From assembly GCA_003049465.1 (NCBI GenBank), contig PYSS01000094.1, positions 62,001-126,000 of the forward strand: 64,000 bases of DNA. The letters run 5' to 3'. Made by a program: the position numbers and the translations under genes. Shown here in pieces: positions 1 to 12,000 of this stretch; within the stretch, counting starts at the first letter, position 1; each line of letters opens with the position of its first letter. The DNA comes from Magnaporthiopsis rhizophila. Its lineage: Eukaryota; Ascomycota; Sordariomycetes; Magnaporthales; Magnaporthaceae. The notes beneath the pieces were generated by a model. The model saw only the letters and a program-made list of their open reading frames with translations, was not told the DNA's origin and made no database searches.

Positions 1-1849
1 CCAAATATATATATATATATATATTATTTTAATATATTTTATAATGCATTTTGCTAATAATTTATTGGCCAATTAAAAGGGTTTTGGCTTAAAAATTAAA
101 ATTTTGGCAAATTATAAATATATATAAATATATTATCGGTAAATGCCCAAAAAAATATCCTATATCGACCAGTAATTAATAAAATACCGGTTGGTTCCTA
201 TCAAAAAAAGCAAAATATTAAAAAAAATATTTTATTAGATCCTATAAAATAAAAATATATAATATTTTATTTTTGCCCCTTTTATTTTTAATTTTTTTAA
301 CGGTTTTATATGTAACTTTCTGCAAGACTTATTTTTTTTCAACGATTATCCGCCTGTATTTTATTATTATTTGGATTTAAGTAAGCAAATAATAATATAA
401 TATCCCAGCTATCCGCAATATATATACAAATTATTATTATAGCAATATTATTTTTATATATCGATAAATAATCCCTATAATCCGGTTATAATTTTGCTAC
501 AAGTTTTCGGGTTTCCTTTTAAAATTAAAAACGGGCTTAATAAATAGCTGCCTGGTTTTATGGTTAAAATTGCGCCGCCCTGGTTCAATTTATACATATG
601 GTTTGCAAAATTATTAAACAGGTCCCGGTATATTTTAACCTATTTATCAAAATCCTTAAATCCTAATTTATTAATTTGATAAACAACAGCCCTAAAAAGT
701 TCGGTGCTAACCTTATTTTTTAAAATTTTTATTTATATATTTGCCGGATATCCGCCCATATCTGCTAATCAGATAAATGCACTAATAAATCACCGAATCT
801 GGTATTTTGTTGTTTCAAAATATTAAAATTCCAGCAAACCGCTATCCTAATATTTTGGATTTCATAAACTGCATTAAACAAATCGAATAAAAAAGTATAA
901 TTGGAAAAAAATTTGGTTTAAACGGGAAGGTTCTGTGGATTTATCGCTATTAAATTAACGGTATTTCGGATATACCTGTACGCATTTTTTAAAAGGTATT
1001 AAACAGTATATAATATTCGGGTTATCGGTATATTATAAAAAGCATTATCAAAAATAAACTTAATATTAAACAGTAATTTTTATGTAATATATTTTTTTTT
1101 AGCGCTGGATATTATCCATATAAGCATTTAAAAAAATAAATAGCTTAATATTTACAGGGCAAAATATTATTATATTTCCGGTAAAATTAAGGATTATTAT
1201 TAATAATTTGCCAATATTAAATAAAAATAAAAATAATAATAAAATTAAAATATTTAAGGTAATGATAACCGGTATAATTAAAATATTAAAATATTAAAAC
1301 TAAATAGCAATAATTGGGCCGGTTATTGCGCTAATTATTATATTAACCGGTTATTTTCCGTATTAAATTATATATTTATTCCTCGAAATTGAATTATTAT
1401 TATTCACATTTCGGTAATTTTAAAATTATATTTATTCGTTTAAATTAAATTTATTATAACCTTATTTTAAAAAATAACAATATTAATGTTTAACACCTCC
1501 ATTAATTTGCTTAATTATCATATTAATACCAAAAATTAAGCATTATTTAAATTATATTACAATTTCGCAAAATTTGCATTATTCCCGTAACCCAATAAGC
1601 ATCAAAAATATCGTACCTGCTAAATAATTGGAACGTAAAAATATAGTTTGGGGCTAAAATATTCCGGGCTAAATTTATTATAATGGTATTATATTGGTAT
1701 AATATTGGGTTTTCACTATATTTGGGCGGTATAAGCATCGGCGGCCTCCTGTAAACGTGGTATAATTATTATAATACCGTTTCTCGGGATTGGGGAAGAA
1801 GCGGAACGCTATCGGTGGTTCCGTATCTTTTTTATTAAGGTGCAACAAA
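1..1849. other. AT-rich RIP-degraded sequence, no gene
   Basis: Very AT-rich sequence opening with a TA dinucleotide run. All six frames are broken by TAA/TAG and the longest reading frame (about 63 codons) resembles nothing I know. A GC-richer patch near 1,785-1,840 (a segment like GCTATCGGTGGTTCCGT) resembles a patch near 5,795-5,820, which suggests dispersed repeat remnants. Probably an unidentifiable transposon relic. Confidence 0.6.
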
Positions 1850-1979
1850 CTGTTACAGCACAGCAGCTGGGTGTTAGGTTAAAAATTTGTTATTGCACAA
1901 GCAGAAAGGTCCGCTAGCTCCGTAAGAAGCCGGCGGATTACTGGCTAAATACAGGTGTGCGGGCTTGGTCCTGTGACAG
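1850..1979 (+). mobile_element. MITE-like element, copy 1 (130 bp)
   Basis: Begins CTGTTACAG and ends CTGTGACAG, an imperfect 9-bp terminal inverted repeat. The same 130-bp sequence recurs in inverse orientation at 28,535-28,664, recognisable over its whole length (shared internal blocks include CTGGCTAAATACAGGTGTGC). It encodes nothing and is richer in GC than its surroundings. No clear target duplication is visible. A non-autonomous DNA element is the simplest reading; a fragment of a larger repeat is possible. Confidence 0.55.
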
Positions 1980-2062
1980 GTATTACACCCAATTTGGCTG
2001 TGGATCTTGAAATTTTAAATTATAGCACCAGATAAATTAATGCACCACCCATAATAACGCCA

Positions 2063-4127
2063 ATGGCCGGCATCGCGATGGATTTTTCGGCCTTGTACGC
2101 TTTGTTCGAAATGGCGCAAACGGTTTTTAAAGCCCAGGCGCACGCCTTGGGATTCGGTTTTGCTATTAAGGAGCGATTGCCTCGCGGCGCCAAGGGCGAC
2201 GCGGCTAATTGCGTTAATTACCGCTGCTTAAAGGGTTGCACCAAAAATTTTATACCACGGAATACCGGCACCCATCATTTTAAAAAGCGGAAAATAAGCA
2301 TTTAAATAATCGATTGCCCGTGGAAAATTAATATTAAGCGCAAGGAAAATAGCTAAAGGCTACTTTTAATATTTCCGACCAATAATATTAAAATAATGCA
2401 TAATTATAATTTTGTTGCCGCCAAAGCATTTTCCATTTACCGATTCCAAAACCTCGATGCTTTTAAGGCCCAGATTATTTCGGACTGGTGTATAAGCACC
2501 CGATCGGTACAAATTCTTGCTAATTTGCGCAAAATAAATGCTGCTATCGATTTTTTTTACCGGAATTTGCTAAACCTAATTAATTGCTACCGGTATAATA
2601 AGCTTTAAGGTTGCATACCGATCCAATGGTTTTATAAGGTATATTAATTGATTTAATTGATCCCAATGCTATTTTAATTAATTTAATTAATTCGATTAAT
2701 TTTATTGCTAATTTTTGTATTTTTTTTTGCAATAATTGGCCGATAGAAGCAATTATTTTTATCGAGATTTGCAAAATGTAACTAATTGTATATAATGCTT
2801 ATTCATTGCGCTTAAAAGCGCTATTGCGCTATATTAGACCGCTTTTAAGGTTTCTATTGCCAATTGCATTTATAAAACTAATAGATTTAACCTTTCGCTA
2901 TTTAACTTTTGTGGGATTACGGTTTTCCGGAAATCCTTTTTAATTGTTTGCGCATTTATTAATGGCAAGGTAAAAGGCCAATATATATAAGCGCTTAAAG
3001 GCGCTAAAGGATTTTCTTATTTCGGAATTACTCCCTTTTTTATGAATAATTATCACCGATCGTAAATTGGCGCTAATTAACACTTTTAAGCGTAATAAAG
3101 CTTTTATAGCAATCCTTTGCCCTTTTTATAAGTGGAATATTAATATAAATATTTTTGCCAAATATAAGTGCTTTTTTGGCCCGGCAACCCGGCTATTGGA
3201 AGGCAAAATTAAGTATAACAAAAAATTTATTATTTTTCTTCAGGATTGGAATAACCTGTTTATTTTTATTACCAAAGCGATATTTAAAAAGCATTTGGGA
3301 TTTATACGCCGGTATGAAAAATACCCAAATAGTACGATTAATTATGTAATAAATATTTGGACTATATTATACAAAAAATATTTATCGATTATTGGGCTAA
3401 TAAAATTATACCTTTCGGTAATTGTATAATTTTAATTGTTAAATTTTTATATGCCGTAATTAAAAAATTCATCCGCAGTGTTAGCGGTAATTGTATTTCC
3501 GTATTTTGCAAATTAAAGCAGTATTAGTGCAATTAAAATACAAATGTTTCGCTAATCCGCGCCCAGGGTATAAATAAAATATTTTATAGGCTTAATAAAA
3601 TCCTTTTCAGCGTTATAAAGATTGCGATAATCGTACAGGTTTTGCAGGCCCGTATGAAAAAAATTAAGGTTATTTTCAAACAGTTTTGCCTAAATTATTG
3701 GGATTTTGGCCTGCCGGAGCCTTGTATTTGTAATATCACCGCTTTTTACGGCCTGCCTTATTGCTATGCTTTATTTATTACCCTTTGCGATTTTAAACCT
3801 TTAATAATTGCCCAATTTAATTTGTATTAGTGCTAGGACCGCCTGGCATCCGCTTAGCCCGTTTTACGGGAGGGTTTTCCTTTAGATCCGGCCTTAATCC
3901 GCGGCAAAGGCCGCTTATAAGGCATTTTGAGCACCAAAAGATTACCCAGTGCCCACGAAAATACCGAGGCAAAAAAGGCGCGGGAAATATTACCGCTGCT
4001 TTTAATAGCGCCCCCAAGGCTGCAAAAAAGGCCTGCCCTTTTTACGGATATTTGTAAGCCGGGCACTGCCCTGCTATGCCGGGTTGCGCAATTTCTGGCC
4101 CGTTGAAAATTTATGGCTGACAAAAAT
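2063..4127 (+). mobile_element. Degenerate Mutator-like (MULE) transposase with FAR1-type N-terminus
   Basis: Conceptual translation across several frames gives a MULE transposase in family order. First comes an N-terminal FAR1-like zinc-binding segment with CVNYRCLKGC and a later THHF (2,063-2,305). Next is the segment NFVAAKAFSIYRFQNLDAFK (about 2,405-2,610). Then there is a stretch containing LGFIRRYEKYPNSTINYVIN (about 3,240-3,430), followed by a helical tail region with AVIKKFIRSVSGNCISVFCK (about 3,450-3,520). Near 3,700-3,830 is CICNITAFYGLPYCYALF, like the C-terminal CxH/SWIM-type segment, then a basic tail to about 4,127. Many stops and frame changes make it inactive. I did not find its terminal repeats; the 130-bp TIR element just upstream may or may not be related. 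Confidence 0.7.
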
Positions 4128-5400
4128 AACAAATTTAACCTAATGTTTATTAAATTTAAGGGCAGATTCGATAAAAAAAAGCCTCTGAACTAAAGCAGGA
4201 GGCTTTTAAAACTTAAAAAGCTACGCCAAAATTAATGGAATAATAATACAGCCCTGGTGCGCGGTATCCTGGTATCCTGCATATGGTAAAATGGGTGTTT
4301 TGGGGATTGCTGGGGTTGTGTGATATCCTGCATATAATGGAGTGGGTTTTTTCATGGTATCCTGTAATGCTTGGTTTTAAAATGGCCAGATTTTGGGACA
4401 CTATTTGTGTGATCATTTGTGGTTGGTTTATACGTATCCAATTGCATCTGTTTAAACCGAGCACTTTTATCGCAAATGCAACACTATTAAATATAATCTG
4501 CGCATAGCCCTATTAATTATATTATTAATTATTTTAAAATTGCTAAAATAAGGATATTGTTTGTGATTAATATCCTAAATATAATTATTATTTATTTATA
4601 TAAATTATAAATTGCATTTTTTGTAACAAGTTTTTTCCTGTTAATCTTGCATTTTTATAATAATTTTCGTGTTTTTTTTATTTTATAAAAAGAATTGCAC
4701 AATTTGTTTTCGTTTTATTAATTATTTTTTTTTCGAAATATATCCATATTACCGGTACAGGTAAACAATTCGGTATTATTATTTTTATACTAATTGTTTT
4801 TTGTACGGAATAGTCCATTTTATAGCCCAACATTTTTAATATTGTTACCGGTGCTATTAAAATTTGCAAATATAATTTTTGTAATAATTATTATATTCGG
4901 CATTTTATTTTTTTACCTTTTCCTTTTTTTTGTGCTTTTTTTGAATGGCACCCTTTTTAAACGGATTCCGAGGATTTTTTTCCCGAATAATAGCTTTTGC
5001 TAAACTGGAATTATCCTTTTTCCCCTTTGGTTGGTTATTTGATTTTTTGTTATTATTATTATTATTATTATTTGGAATATTTTCGCCCTATACCGATATT
5101 TTTATTATTATTATAATTTACGGATCCCGAAAAGGCTATTGCCAATATTTCGGTAACTGCTAAAACATTTACAAATTTGTATCAAAAATAATTGCTATTA
5201 TTATAATCAAAAAAAGCATTTGCGGTAATTTTGTTAATTTTGATAATAAATTTTTACCCTTTTTGATCCAAATTTATACAGGATTATTTAATTATGGTTT
5301 TGTTTTTCCTGTTACCAAATTGTGTTATAATTTTAACCGTAGCATTTTTAAAATAATCCTTTAAAATACAAAAGCTTAAATAAAAATATATATATTGCGC
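4128..5400. other. AT-rich sequence with GGTATCCTG repeats, no gene
   Basis: No coding similarity recognised. Between about 4,265 and 4,365 the motif (GG)TATCCTG recurs four times at irregular spacing, in a GT-rich patch. The rest is AT-rich with low-complexity T runs that create short hydrophobic frames without meaning. Confidence 0.5.
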
Positions 5401-5513
5401 TTATCACGGGACTAAACCAAAACAGTACCCGTTACACCAAAGCAAAAGGGAACGTTGTCATATCCGGGGCTATAATATGCTTGGTCCTTATATAAAAGAT
5501 TATACCGTAACAA
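5401..5513 (+). mobile_element. MITE-like element, second type, copy A (113 bp)
   Basis: Matches 5,921-6,033 over its full 113 bp, in the same orientation, differing mostly by C/T and G/A changes. The ends are degraded forms of CTGTTACGGGA and CCGTGACAG. Its termini resemble those of the 130-bp elements at 1,850 and 28,535, while the interior differs (shared block CAGTACCCGTTACACCAAAG). Confidence 0.55.
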
Positions 5514-5613
5514 TACTCCACCCTTATGCTGCAATTATCCTTAATTATACAAATGCATAATTAATGTTAACTTTTGCACAAAATTTGCTTTTTAAAAGTG
5601 CTGCACTAAATAT

Positions 5614-5681
5614 TGGCGCTGCACAAGCAAAATGCTGGCGCTGCACAAGCAGGGTGCACTGGTGCTGCGCAAACAAAACGC
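5614..5681 (+). repeat. Short minisatellite, about 22-24 bp x 3
   Basis: Three successive units begin TGGCGCTGCACAAGCA or TGGTGCTGCGCAAACA, with a partial fourth (TGGCGCC) following. They lie in a GC-richer patch between the two 113-bp TIR elements. No coding potential is seen. Confidence 0.55.
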
Positions 5682-5920
5682 TGGCGCCCATGCATCGTAA
5701 CGCACGTGCCACGGGATTAATCGCTTAATAAACCCGCCTAAAAAGCCTTGGTCGGCTTTTCAAATTGCTAGAGCCAATTCCCCTGCCCCCGGCAGGGGAA
5801 GCGCTATAGGTGGTGTTCCGTGCATATTGCGCCACCCAAACGCCACGCCACGAACAAAAACCTATACGCGCAACCATGCGGGGAATTGAATTCGAGCGAT
5901 CCAAAATTAGATATGATAAA

Positions 5921-6033
5921 CTGTTACGGGATTAGACCAAAGCAGTACCCGTTACACCAAAGCAAAAGGGAATATTGTTATATCCGGGGCTATAATGTGC
6001 TTGGTCCTTATATAAGGGATCGTACCGTGACAG
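5921..6033 (+). mobile_element. MITE-like element, second type, copy B (113 bp)
   Basis: The better preserved copy. It starts CTGTTACGGGATTAGACC and ends TCGTACCGTGACAG, giving a 9-bp inverted repeat (CTGTTACGG against CCGTGACAG with one mismatch). It contains a palindromic GTCCTTATATAAGGGATC segment. The copy at 5,401 lies 407 bp upstream, possibly part of one larger duplicated repeat. Confidence 0.6.
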
Positions 6034-8640
6034 CGCTTTTGCAATATGTATATTATTATATGTATATATATATATATATATTTTTTTTTTAATTTTAAAA
6101 ATTATTAGGTTATATTTAATACCAATATTGGTATTAACATTATTTTTTACCGAAAAGGCTAATGGCAGGTTTGGTATTTTGAAGGGCAATTTTTATATTT
6201 TATTTTGGATTAATAATATTAGTGATATTTTTTTTTTTCGAACATTCAACCTTATTTTTTTTGTTTTATTAATAATAAATATTACCGGTATATTTTATTA
6301 AATTAGGTTCAGCATTTTACTGTGCATAATATATTACAGTTTTGGCCAATCAGTTTGTGGGTTCCGATATTTTACAAAGCTATATATTATAATATAAGTG
6401 CGAATAATTTGCGCTATTATAAAAATAACAAGGTTTGGTGCAATATTTTTGTGATATTTTTTTATATACCATTTTTTATTATAAAGCGGTATTTATATTT
6501 TGCAATATTATTTGGAGCTTTTATAAATATGGATATAGATTTATATCGGTTTAAAATAAATATATTTGTTATAATATTTGGTTAATCGGTATTTTGACCC
6601 AATTTTTTTTATATTTAAAGCATTTATTATTATTTTAAAATTTAAAAAGCATTTTTTGCTTATTATAAAGGTGCGGAAGATTAAGTTTGCGTTATTTTAG
6701 CGACAAAATTAATTATAAATTTTTTTTTATTTATATTATAAAAACCTTTAACTTTTTTATTTATAAATTTGGTATATTTTGCCCTTTATTTTTCACGAAT
6801 AAGGATTTTATTATATGTATAAATATATAATTTCCTTTTAGCCAAAATATATTTATACCGCGGTATTTATATCGGTTTTTATGTGCTAAATAAATATAAA
6901 ATAATTTCCAATTTTCGAATTATACTTTTTTCAAATATTTGTCCGTTACCGAAAAATTATTTTAGCATTTTAGCATTTATTTATAATATTTAAACATTTT
7001 TATCGCTTAAAAGCATATTATCGATAATTAAATATTTTTTGGTACTGTTAAAAAAAAAGCATTCCAGCAGCCGCTTATATAATTATATAAGCCTAAATTT
7101 CTGGCCCATACTATTTTAAATAATTTTATTGCGCTGTATAAATATAATAATTTCGATTATTTTATTTTTGGTAATACTAATTATATAAAAATAAAAAATA
7201 AACCGTAATACCCCCGGAGGGCCGGAATCTTTTTTTGGTTCTGGTGCCCCGGAGTGCGAGCAAAAAAAAGGTAAGGGTTTCTCATTTGCAGGGATCCCCC
7301 CCCCCGCCGGAGCAAATAAATAAAAGGTGCAAAATAATATTACTCACCTTTTTTTTGTAAAGGTTATCCTATATCCATTTTATAACTTTTATGGAAAAGT
7401 TTCATATTTCGTTTAATTTAAAACCAATTTATTTTGGGACGGATATCCGAAAAATATTATCAGTATAAACCTTAACGCTGCCATAATAAAAATTCAAATT
7501 TTATAATTGAATGGCTTTAAATAAAGCAAAAAATGCTTTGCAATTTGTTATTTCCACGGTTTAAATCCAAAAATTTGCCTTAATTTTTTTCCAAAAACCT
7601 TTAAATTTGGTTATTATTTTGCCAATATAATAAAATTTTCCTTTTTGTTTATAAAGGTATTTTTATGCCGCAAATTAGGTCTTTATCCGATCGATATTCG
7701 GATAAAACCTTTCAATATCGATATGCCTCGGGTTTTTAATATTGCATTTGCAAAACCAATTTTCAATAATATAAAAATGTTTGGTTCCGTTTTTATAATT
7801 TTTTTGGAATAAAATAATATTTCTTCAACTTAAACATTTTTACCCCGATAACAAACTTATTATCGGTAAATAAATATTTCGGGTAAATAAAAAAGATTAA
7901 TTTGGCCGCTAATTGGAAAAAAATGTTGGCGGCAACTGCAAAATCAACAATATTAAGGTCGTTTAATTAGTAATTTGCAGGTGATATTGGTTTTTCCTTC
8001 TGTATAAAAGCGGGGGTTTTTATTAATAAGGAAAATGATGGAACGAAAAATGCTGGCACGATCTGTGCATCGTATTGGTTTTTGAAATCATTTACGAAAA
8101 GGTTGGATAAGGGAGAAAAAGGAAGATAAAGGGGGAATAATATCCCCCAAAGTTGGGAAGTGGTGAAATTTATTGCTGCCTGTTTTGCTGCCTGGGACAC
8201 CAAAAAAAATCATCGTAAATGTCCTGTCCTTTTTATACTTTTTTCCGCGGATACCAGGGCTGATTTAATATTACCGGTAATAATGCCGGAATAAAATCGC
8301 AATTTTGCACGTTTATAATTCTTTTATTGTTTTGTTATGGGCCTTTTTTGTTATTTATTACGATTAATACAGGTGCACCATTTGTATTGTTTTATTTTTT
8401 TTTATTTTCCTAGCAAAGTACACCCAAATTGATCGAGGTACAAACCAAAGTTATGGCTGCACTGTGTGAGCGGATTGGCCCCGCTTTCTGCGGTCCCCCG
8501 ATCCAAAATGTGCGGTTCCCTGATACGAGCCCTTTAAAAATTATTTTTTTACTTTATGCTGGTTTTAATTTTAGGAATAACTGTCGGAATAATATTCCGC
8601 TCTTTTCCGGCGCATGCAATTGGGAAAAGATTCACTTGTT
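6034..8640. other. AT-rich degenerate region, no gene recognised
   Basis: Starts with a TA microsatellite (about 6,060-6,082). All frames are broken. A GC-richer island at about 7,208-7,315 contains a run of ten C residues and a sequence that looks like a minimal intron (GTAAGGG...TTTGCAG), but no exon similarity was found on either side. The short frames at 8,429-8,837 have no recognisable family. Confidence 0.5.
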
Positions 8641-8830
8641 TTGGGCCAAAGGAAGGACTTAATTGCAGGGGCTTGAGCCCCTGGCTAGGGCCCGTGGCTT
8701 GTGCTTGTGGCTTGGCCCTAGGGCCAAGCCCCAGGGCACGGCCCCTAACCCCTGTATATAAACTCTACCTCTGGCACCCCCTCGGGGCCAGAGGTTCTTT
8801 TTCCTTATGCGTAACACAAACGCATAGTGC
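8641..8830 (+). repeat. GC-rich structured island, possible old LTR
   Basis: An isolated GC-rich patch. It holds an exact 18-nt palindrome (8,711-8,728), a TATATAA box at 8,755, then a 9-bp perfect hairpin (ACCTCTGGC 8,767-8,775 with GCCAGAGGT 8,787-8,795) followed by a T-rich tract and TTCCTTATGC. The 254-bp insert at 22,754-23,007, read on the minus strand, has the same order: TATATAA, then TTCCTTATGC. This suggests a common LTR type with TATA box and 3'-end signals. The borders are not defined. Confidence 0.35.
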
Positions 8831-9129
8831 ACAATAATAGGACTATTCCCCAGATCGTAAAGATCTTTGTTCACCCCTTTTGGAGATCTCCGAGCCGACT
8901 TAACAGGAGAAACCCACTCCTGCCAATAATAACCATAAAACCGATTTATAAATTAAAATCCTTATTATTAGAAAAAAATCTGTTTATAAATATAAATAAC
9001 TCTATTTTTAATAAATTAAATTGGATATAATTTAAGTTTTTATCCGCATTATTAATTCATTATTGGATATATTTATTAAATTTTTTAATATCTGGATTTT
9101 AGGGTTTTTTGGCTTATGCGCCTATATAA

Positions 9130-10440
9130 TAGTTGAAAGCGGCTTCCGGCTGGTATATTAAGCTGATATATGCCTTTTGTGCGTATTGGATAATATATTA
9201 TTATTAAATATTATCAGCCTTATAAGGTATAAGTTTAAGCCGATCTGTTTTATCCATTTTGTTATATATAAATAATTATTTTACCGATTATAATTTTGCG
9301 GCTGTTAAAATAGCTTTTATCGCTAGGGCCTAAAATAAACCTTGGTTTAGCTTTAAAACCTGCCTTTTGGAAAGCCGATTTTTTTCCAAAATTTTTTGCT
9401 GTTTAAGTTTAATATATTATTGGTTTATATACCGATAATTCCAAAGTTTTTGCCAATTTTTAAAATAAATAAGCAGGGATTATAATTTAAAATAAAATAA
9501 CTTAATCGCTTTTTGTAATAATTTTAATATGTTATAAACCAATGCAATCCGGCTTTGGCCAATTTATAAAGCGGTGTGATTAAATAAAGTATAATTCCAG
9601 AAAAATATTACTTTTATAAAAATTTTTAGGAAAATGCAGGTAAATAGTCTTTTGTAATTTGGTTTTGACCTGGGTATATATTTAGCTGATATTTCGGATT
9701 ATCAGCTGGTTTTTTATAATTATAAAGGTTGGCGCAAATATATGGATTAGGCGTTAATTATATTATATAATTATTATGGATAGGGTAAATAATATTAATT
9801 TTTTCCAATTGCTGTATCTTTGTATTATAAGCCTTAATTTTTTGTAAGGGTTTGCGTTTATTTTTTTTATTTTTCTGATTATACGTGTTCCGAAAACCTT
9901 TGCCAATTTATTAATTTCATTTTATTTGATTGGCTCAATTATATTATTAATTAGCAGGTTGTTATTTTTTTTTGGTTAAATTATTTAAAAAATTTGATTA
10001 CGGTTACAATATTTCCAATTTGCCGGTAATAAAGCGCCAAATATTATTAGGGTAATTATTGCTTTGGGATTGCGCTAAAGTTATCCATATTATTTGGGTG
10101 CCGGCTTATCGGCTAGTATAATAATTAAAGCATAATCGAAAATATTAATAGCTTAGGTGCCTTGCACGGCCTTTTTTGTTAATGCGAAAAAGGTGGCGGC
10201 GATTTTTTGATTTTTGAAACTTTTTTGCTGATACTTATTAAGCTATTAATTTGCTGTTTTGTATTTTTACAAAGCCATTTTCGGAATTGCGGTTAAATTA
10301 GGGCTGGATATTTGAATAATTCTGGCTGCTTTTTTGAACCTGCCATTTGCTATTTTTCCGATTTATGGTAAGGTTTGCAAATAATATTTCGGAATGTTAC
10401 CGGACCATTTGGTATATTTATTATAATTTTATTTTTTGTT
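9130..10440 (-). mobile_element. Degenerate Ty1/copia-like reverse transcriptase region
   Basis: The minus-strand translation around 9,590-9,320 reads PLYKLAKAGLHWFITY, then YNPCLFILK, then FGIIGI-TNNILNL. This matches the fungal copia-like pattern of PLYGIAEAGLHW, YDPCLL and FGIVGMQTDDTL; the TDD aspartates have become N and the Q codon a stop, as RIP would cause. Upstream coding (toward 10,440) is too decayed to assign domains. No flanking LTRs could be paired with it. Confidence 0.6.
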
Positions 10441-10508
10441 ATAAATAATATTTTAAAAGGTTTTTGTTATTTTTGTTTTTTTTGGTAAACAAGAACTTTA
10501 TTTCCGAA

Positions 10509-10910
10509 TATTACGACCCCGCTACGCCCGAAATGGACAAAAGGGCTGGGGCTAACCCCCAGCAGTACGCCTTAACCCCACGGCAGGGTAGCACGGTCAA
10601 ATTACGTAATATTAAGAAGGATCTCTGGATTTATCTACAAAAATAACAGATCCACAGATCCAGAAAATTGGTATGAAAGAAATCCAACTATAAAAAGAAT
10701 AATAACCTCCAGGTATTAAGCTAATTTTAACTGAGGCCTCGGTATTAATTAACCTATATTAGCTCCAAAATACCCTTTTAAGCAAGTAATATAAATAATT
10801 ATTTTACCAAACCCCCCTAAATTATGTGCAAGGCAACCTTATAATCCAGTACTGTTTAATATTGCTTTTAAATGCCCTATTTTAAAAACAAAAGGTTTAT
10901 AATTGTAATA
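10509..10910 (+). repeat. 5' LTR of element A
   Basis: Starts TATTACGACC (RIP form of TGTTACGACC) and ends ATTGTAATA (RIP form of ATTGTAACA), the family's inverted termini. It is followed directly by TTTTAACTAATGCTGTTTAG, the conserved start of the internal region in every copy here. Its 5' third (GCTACGCCCG and onward) matches the solo LTR at 35,185 rather than the LTRs of C, D and G, so at least two LTR subfamilies exist. Confidence 0.7.
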
Positions 10911-10983
10911 TTTTAACTAATGCTGTTTAGCATTTACCGAAAATAATAAATAATAATAATTATAATAATTGCAGCCAAAAAGA

Positions 10984-12000
10984 TGGAAACCGTCATTATA
11001 AATGGCAAAGTTTATAATAACCTTACCGTAACCTTAAAATTTTATTGTTAAAAATTCGAAAAATATGAAAAATTGCCTGAGGCAATTTTAATTTATAAAT
11101 TTTTTACCACGGATAAATATAATAAAAAGAAAAATAAGTTTAAGTTTTTTTTACCAAATACAAAAGTTATTTTAAATTTTACCAGGATAATTTCCAAAAT
11201 AATTATTAAAAAATGTCTTATCGTATTACCCGTTTTAATGGCAAGGTTAAAAACTGGTTTAAACCTATATAAACTAATTATTTTTTAAAAAAAAATAACA
11301 AATTAAGCAAATTTATTAAACCGGTATTTGCGGATTTTAATAAATTTGGCGAAAAAATTGCTAAAATATTTGGGCAGGTGAATAAAAAGCAAATAACCGA
11401 AAAAAAAACTGCTTTAGCTGTGTTAAAAAAGGATAATATTCATTTATATTACTAAATTAAGCAATTTGTTAATAAATTTAACTGGACAGAAAATACCAAA
11501 ATATTTTAATTTTACCAAAATTAAAAAATAATACAAACAATGAATTGGCCTAAAAAATAAGCTTAAGTTTTGTTAATTTTGTTGCTAAATATATTTATAT
11601 TAATAATAAGTAATATAAATAATATTTGGAAAAAAAGGTTTGGCACCCTAATTAACAAAATAAAATAATAAAATAAACCAAGAAAAAGCCAAATAATAAT
11701 AATTTATTATGCATAGGATATATTTAAAATCGATAATTTTATTTATAAAGGTTATATACCCTTAGTAATAAAAAAAAATAGCATAAAAACAGAAATATAT
11801 CAAATAGCAAAATGCTAAAAACAAAAATTATTTTAAATATAAATAATCGGGATATATTAAAAAATTATTCCCAAAAATAGCAATAATTTCTAATTATTTA
11901 ATATATGGCTCAGGAAAAAACTTATATTTTGAAATTTTATATAATTAGATTTATTATTTTAATAATAAATATTTTATTTATAAATTGGATAAGGACGGGT
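10984..12000 (+). pseudogene. Decayed gag of element A
   Basis: Translation starting near the ATG at 10,984 gives a capsid-like protein in broken frames: METVIINGKVYNNLT, then LPEAILIYKFFTTDKYN (11,073 onward), then KIAKIFGQ and the LYYxKxxQFVNKFNW-type segment (about 11,350-11,480). The same order appears in B, C, D, F and G, which confirms a shared gag. It resembles the Retrotrans_gag capsid fold. Stops throughout rule out a product. Confidence 0.6.

Noticed and set aside
4177..4207. Perfect AAAAGCCTC...GAGGCTTTT stem-loop resembling a rho-independent terminator
   Set aside because: Bacterial-type termination is not expected in a fungal nuclear genome and no gene lies upstream; likely chance or a repeat remnant.
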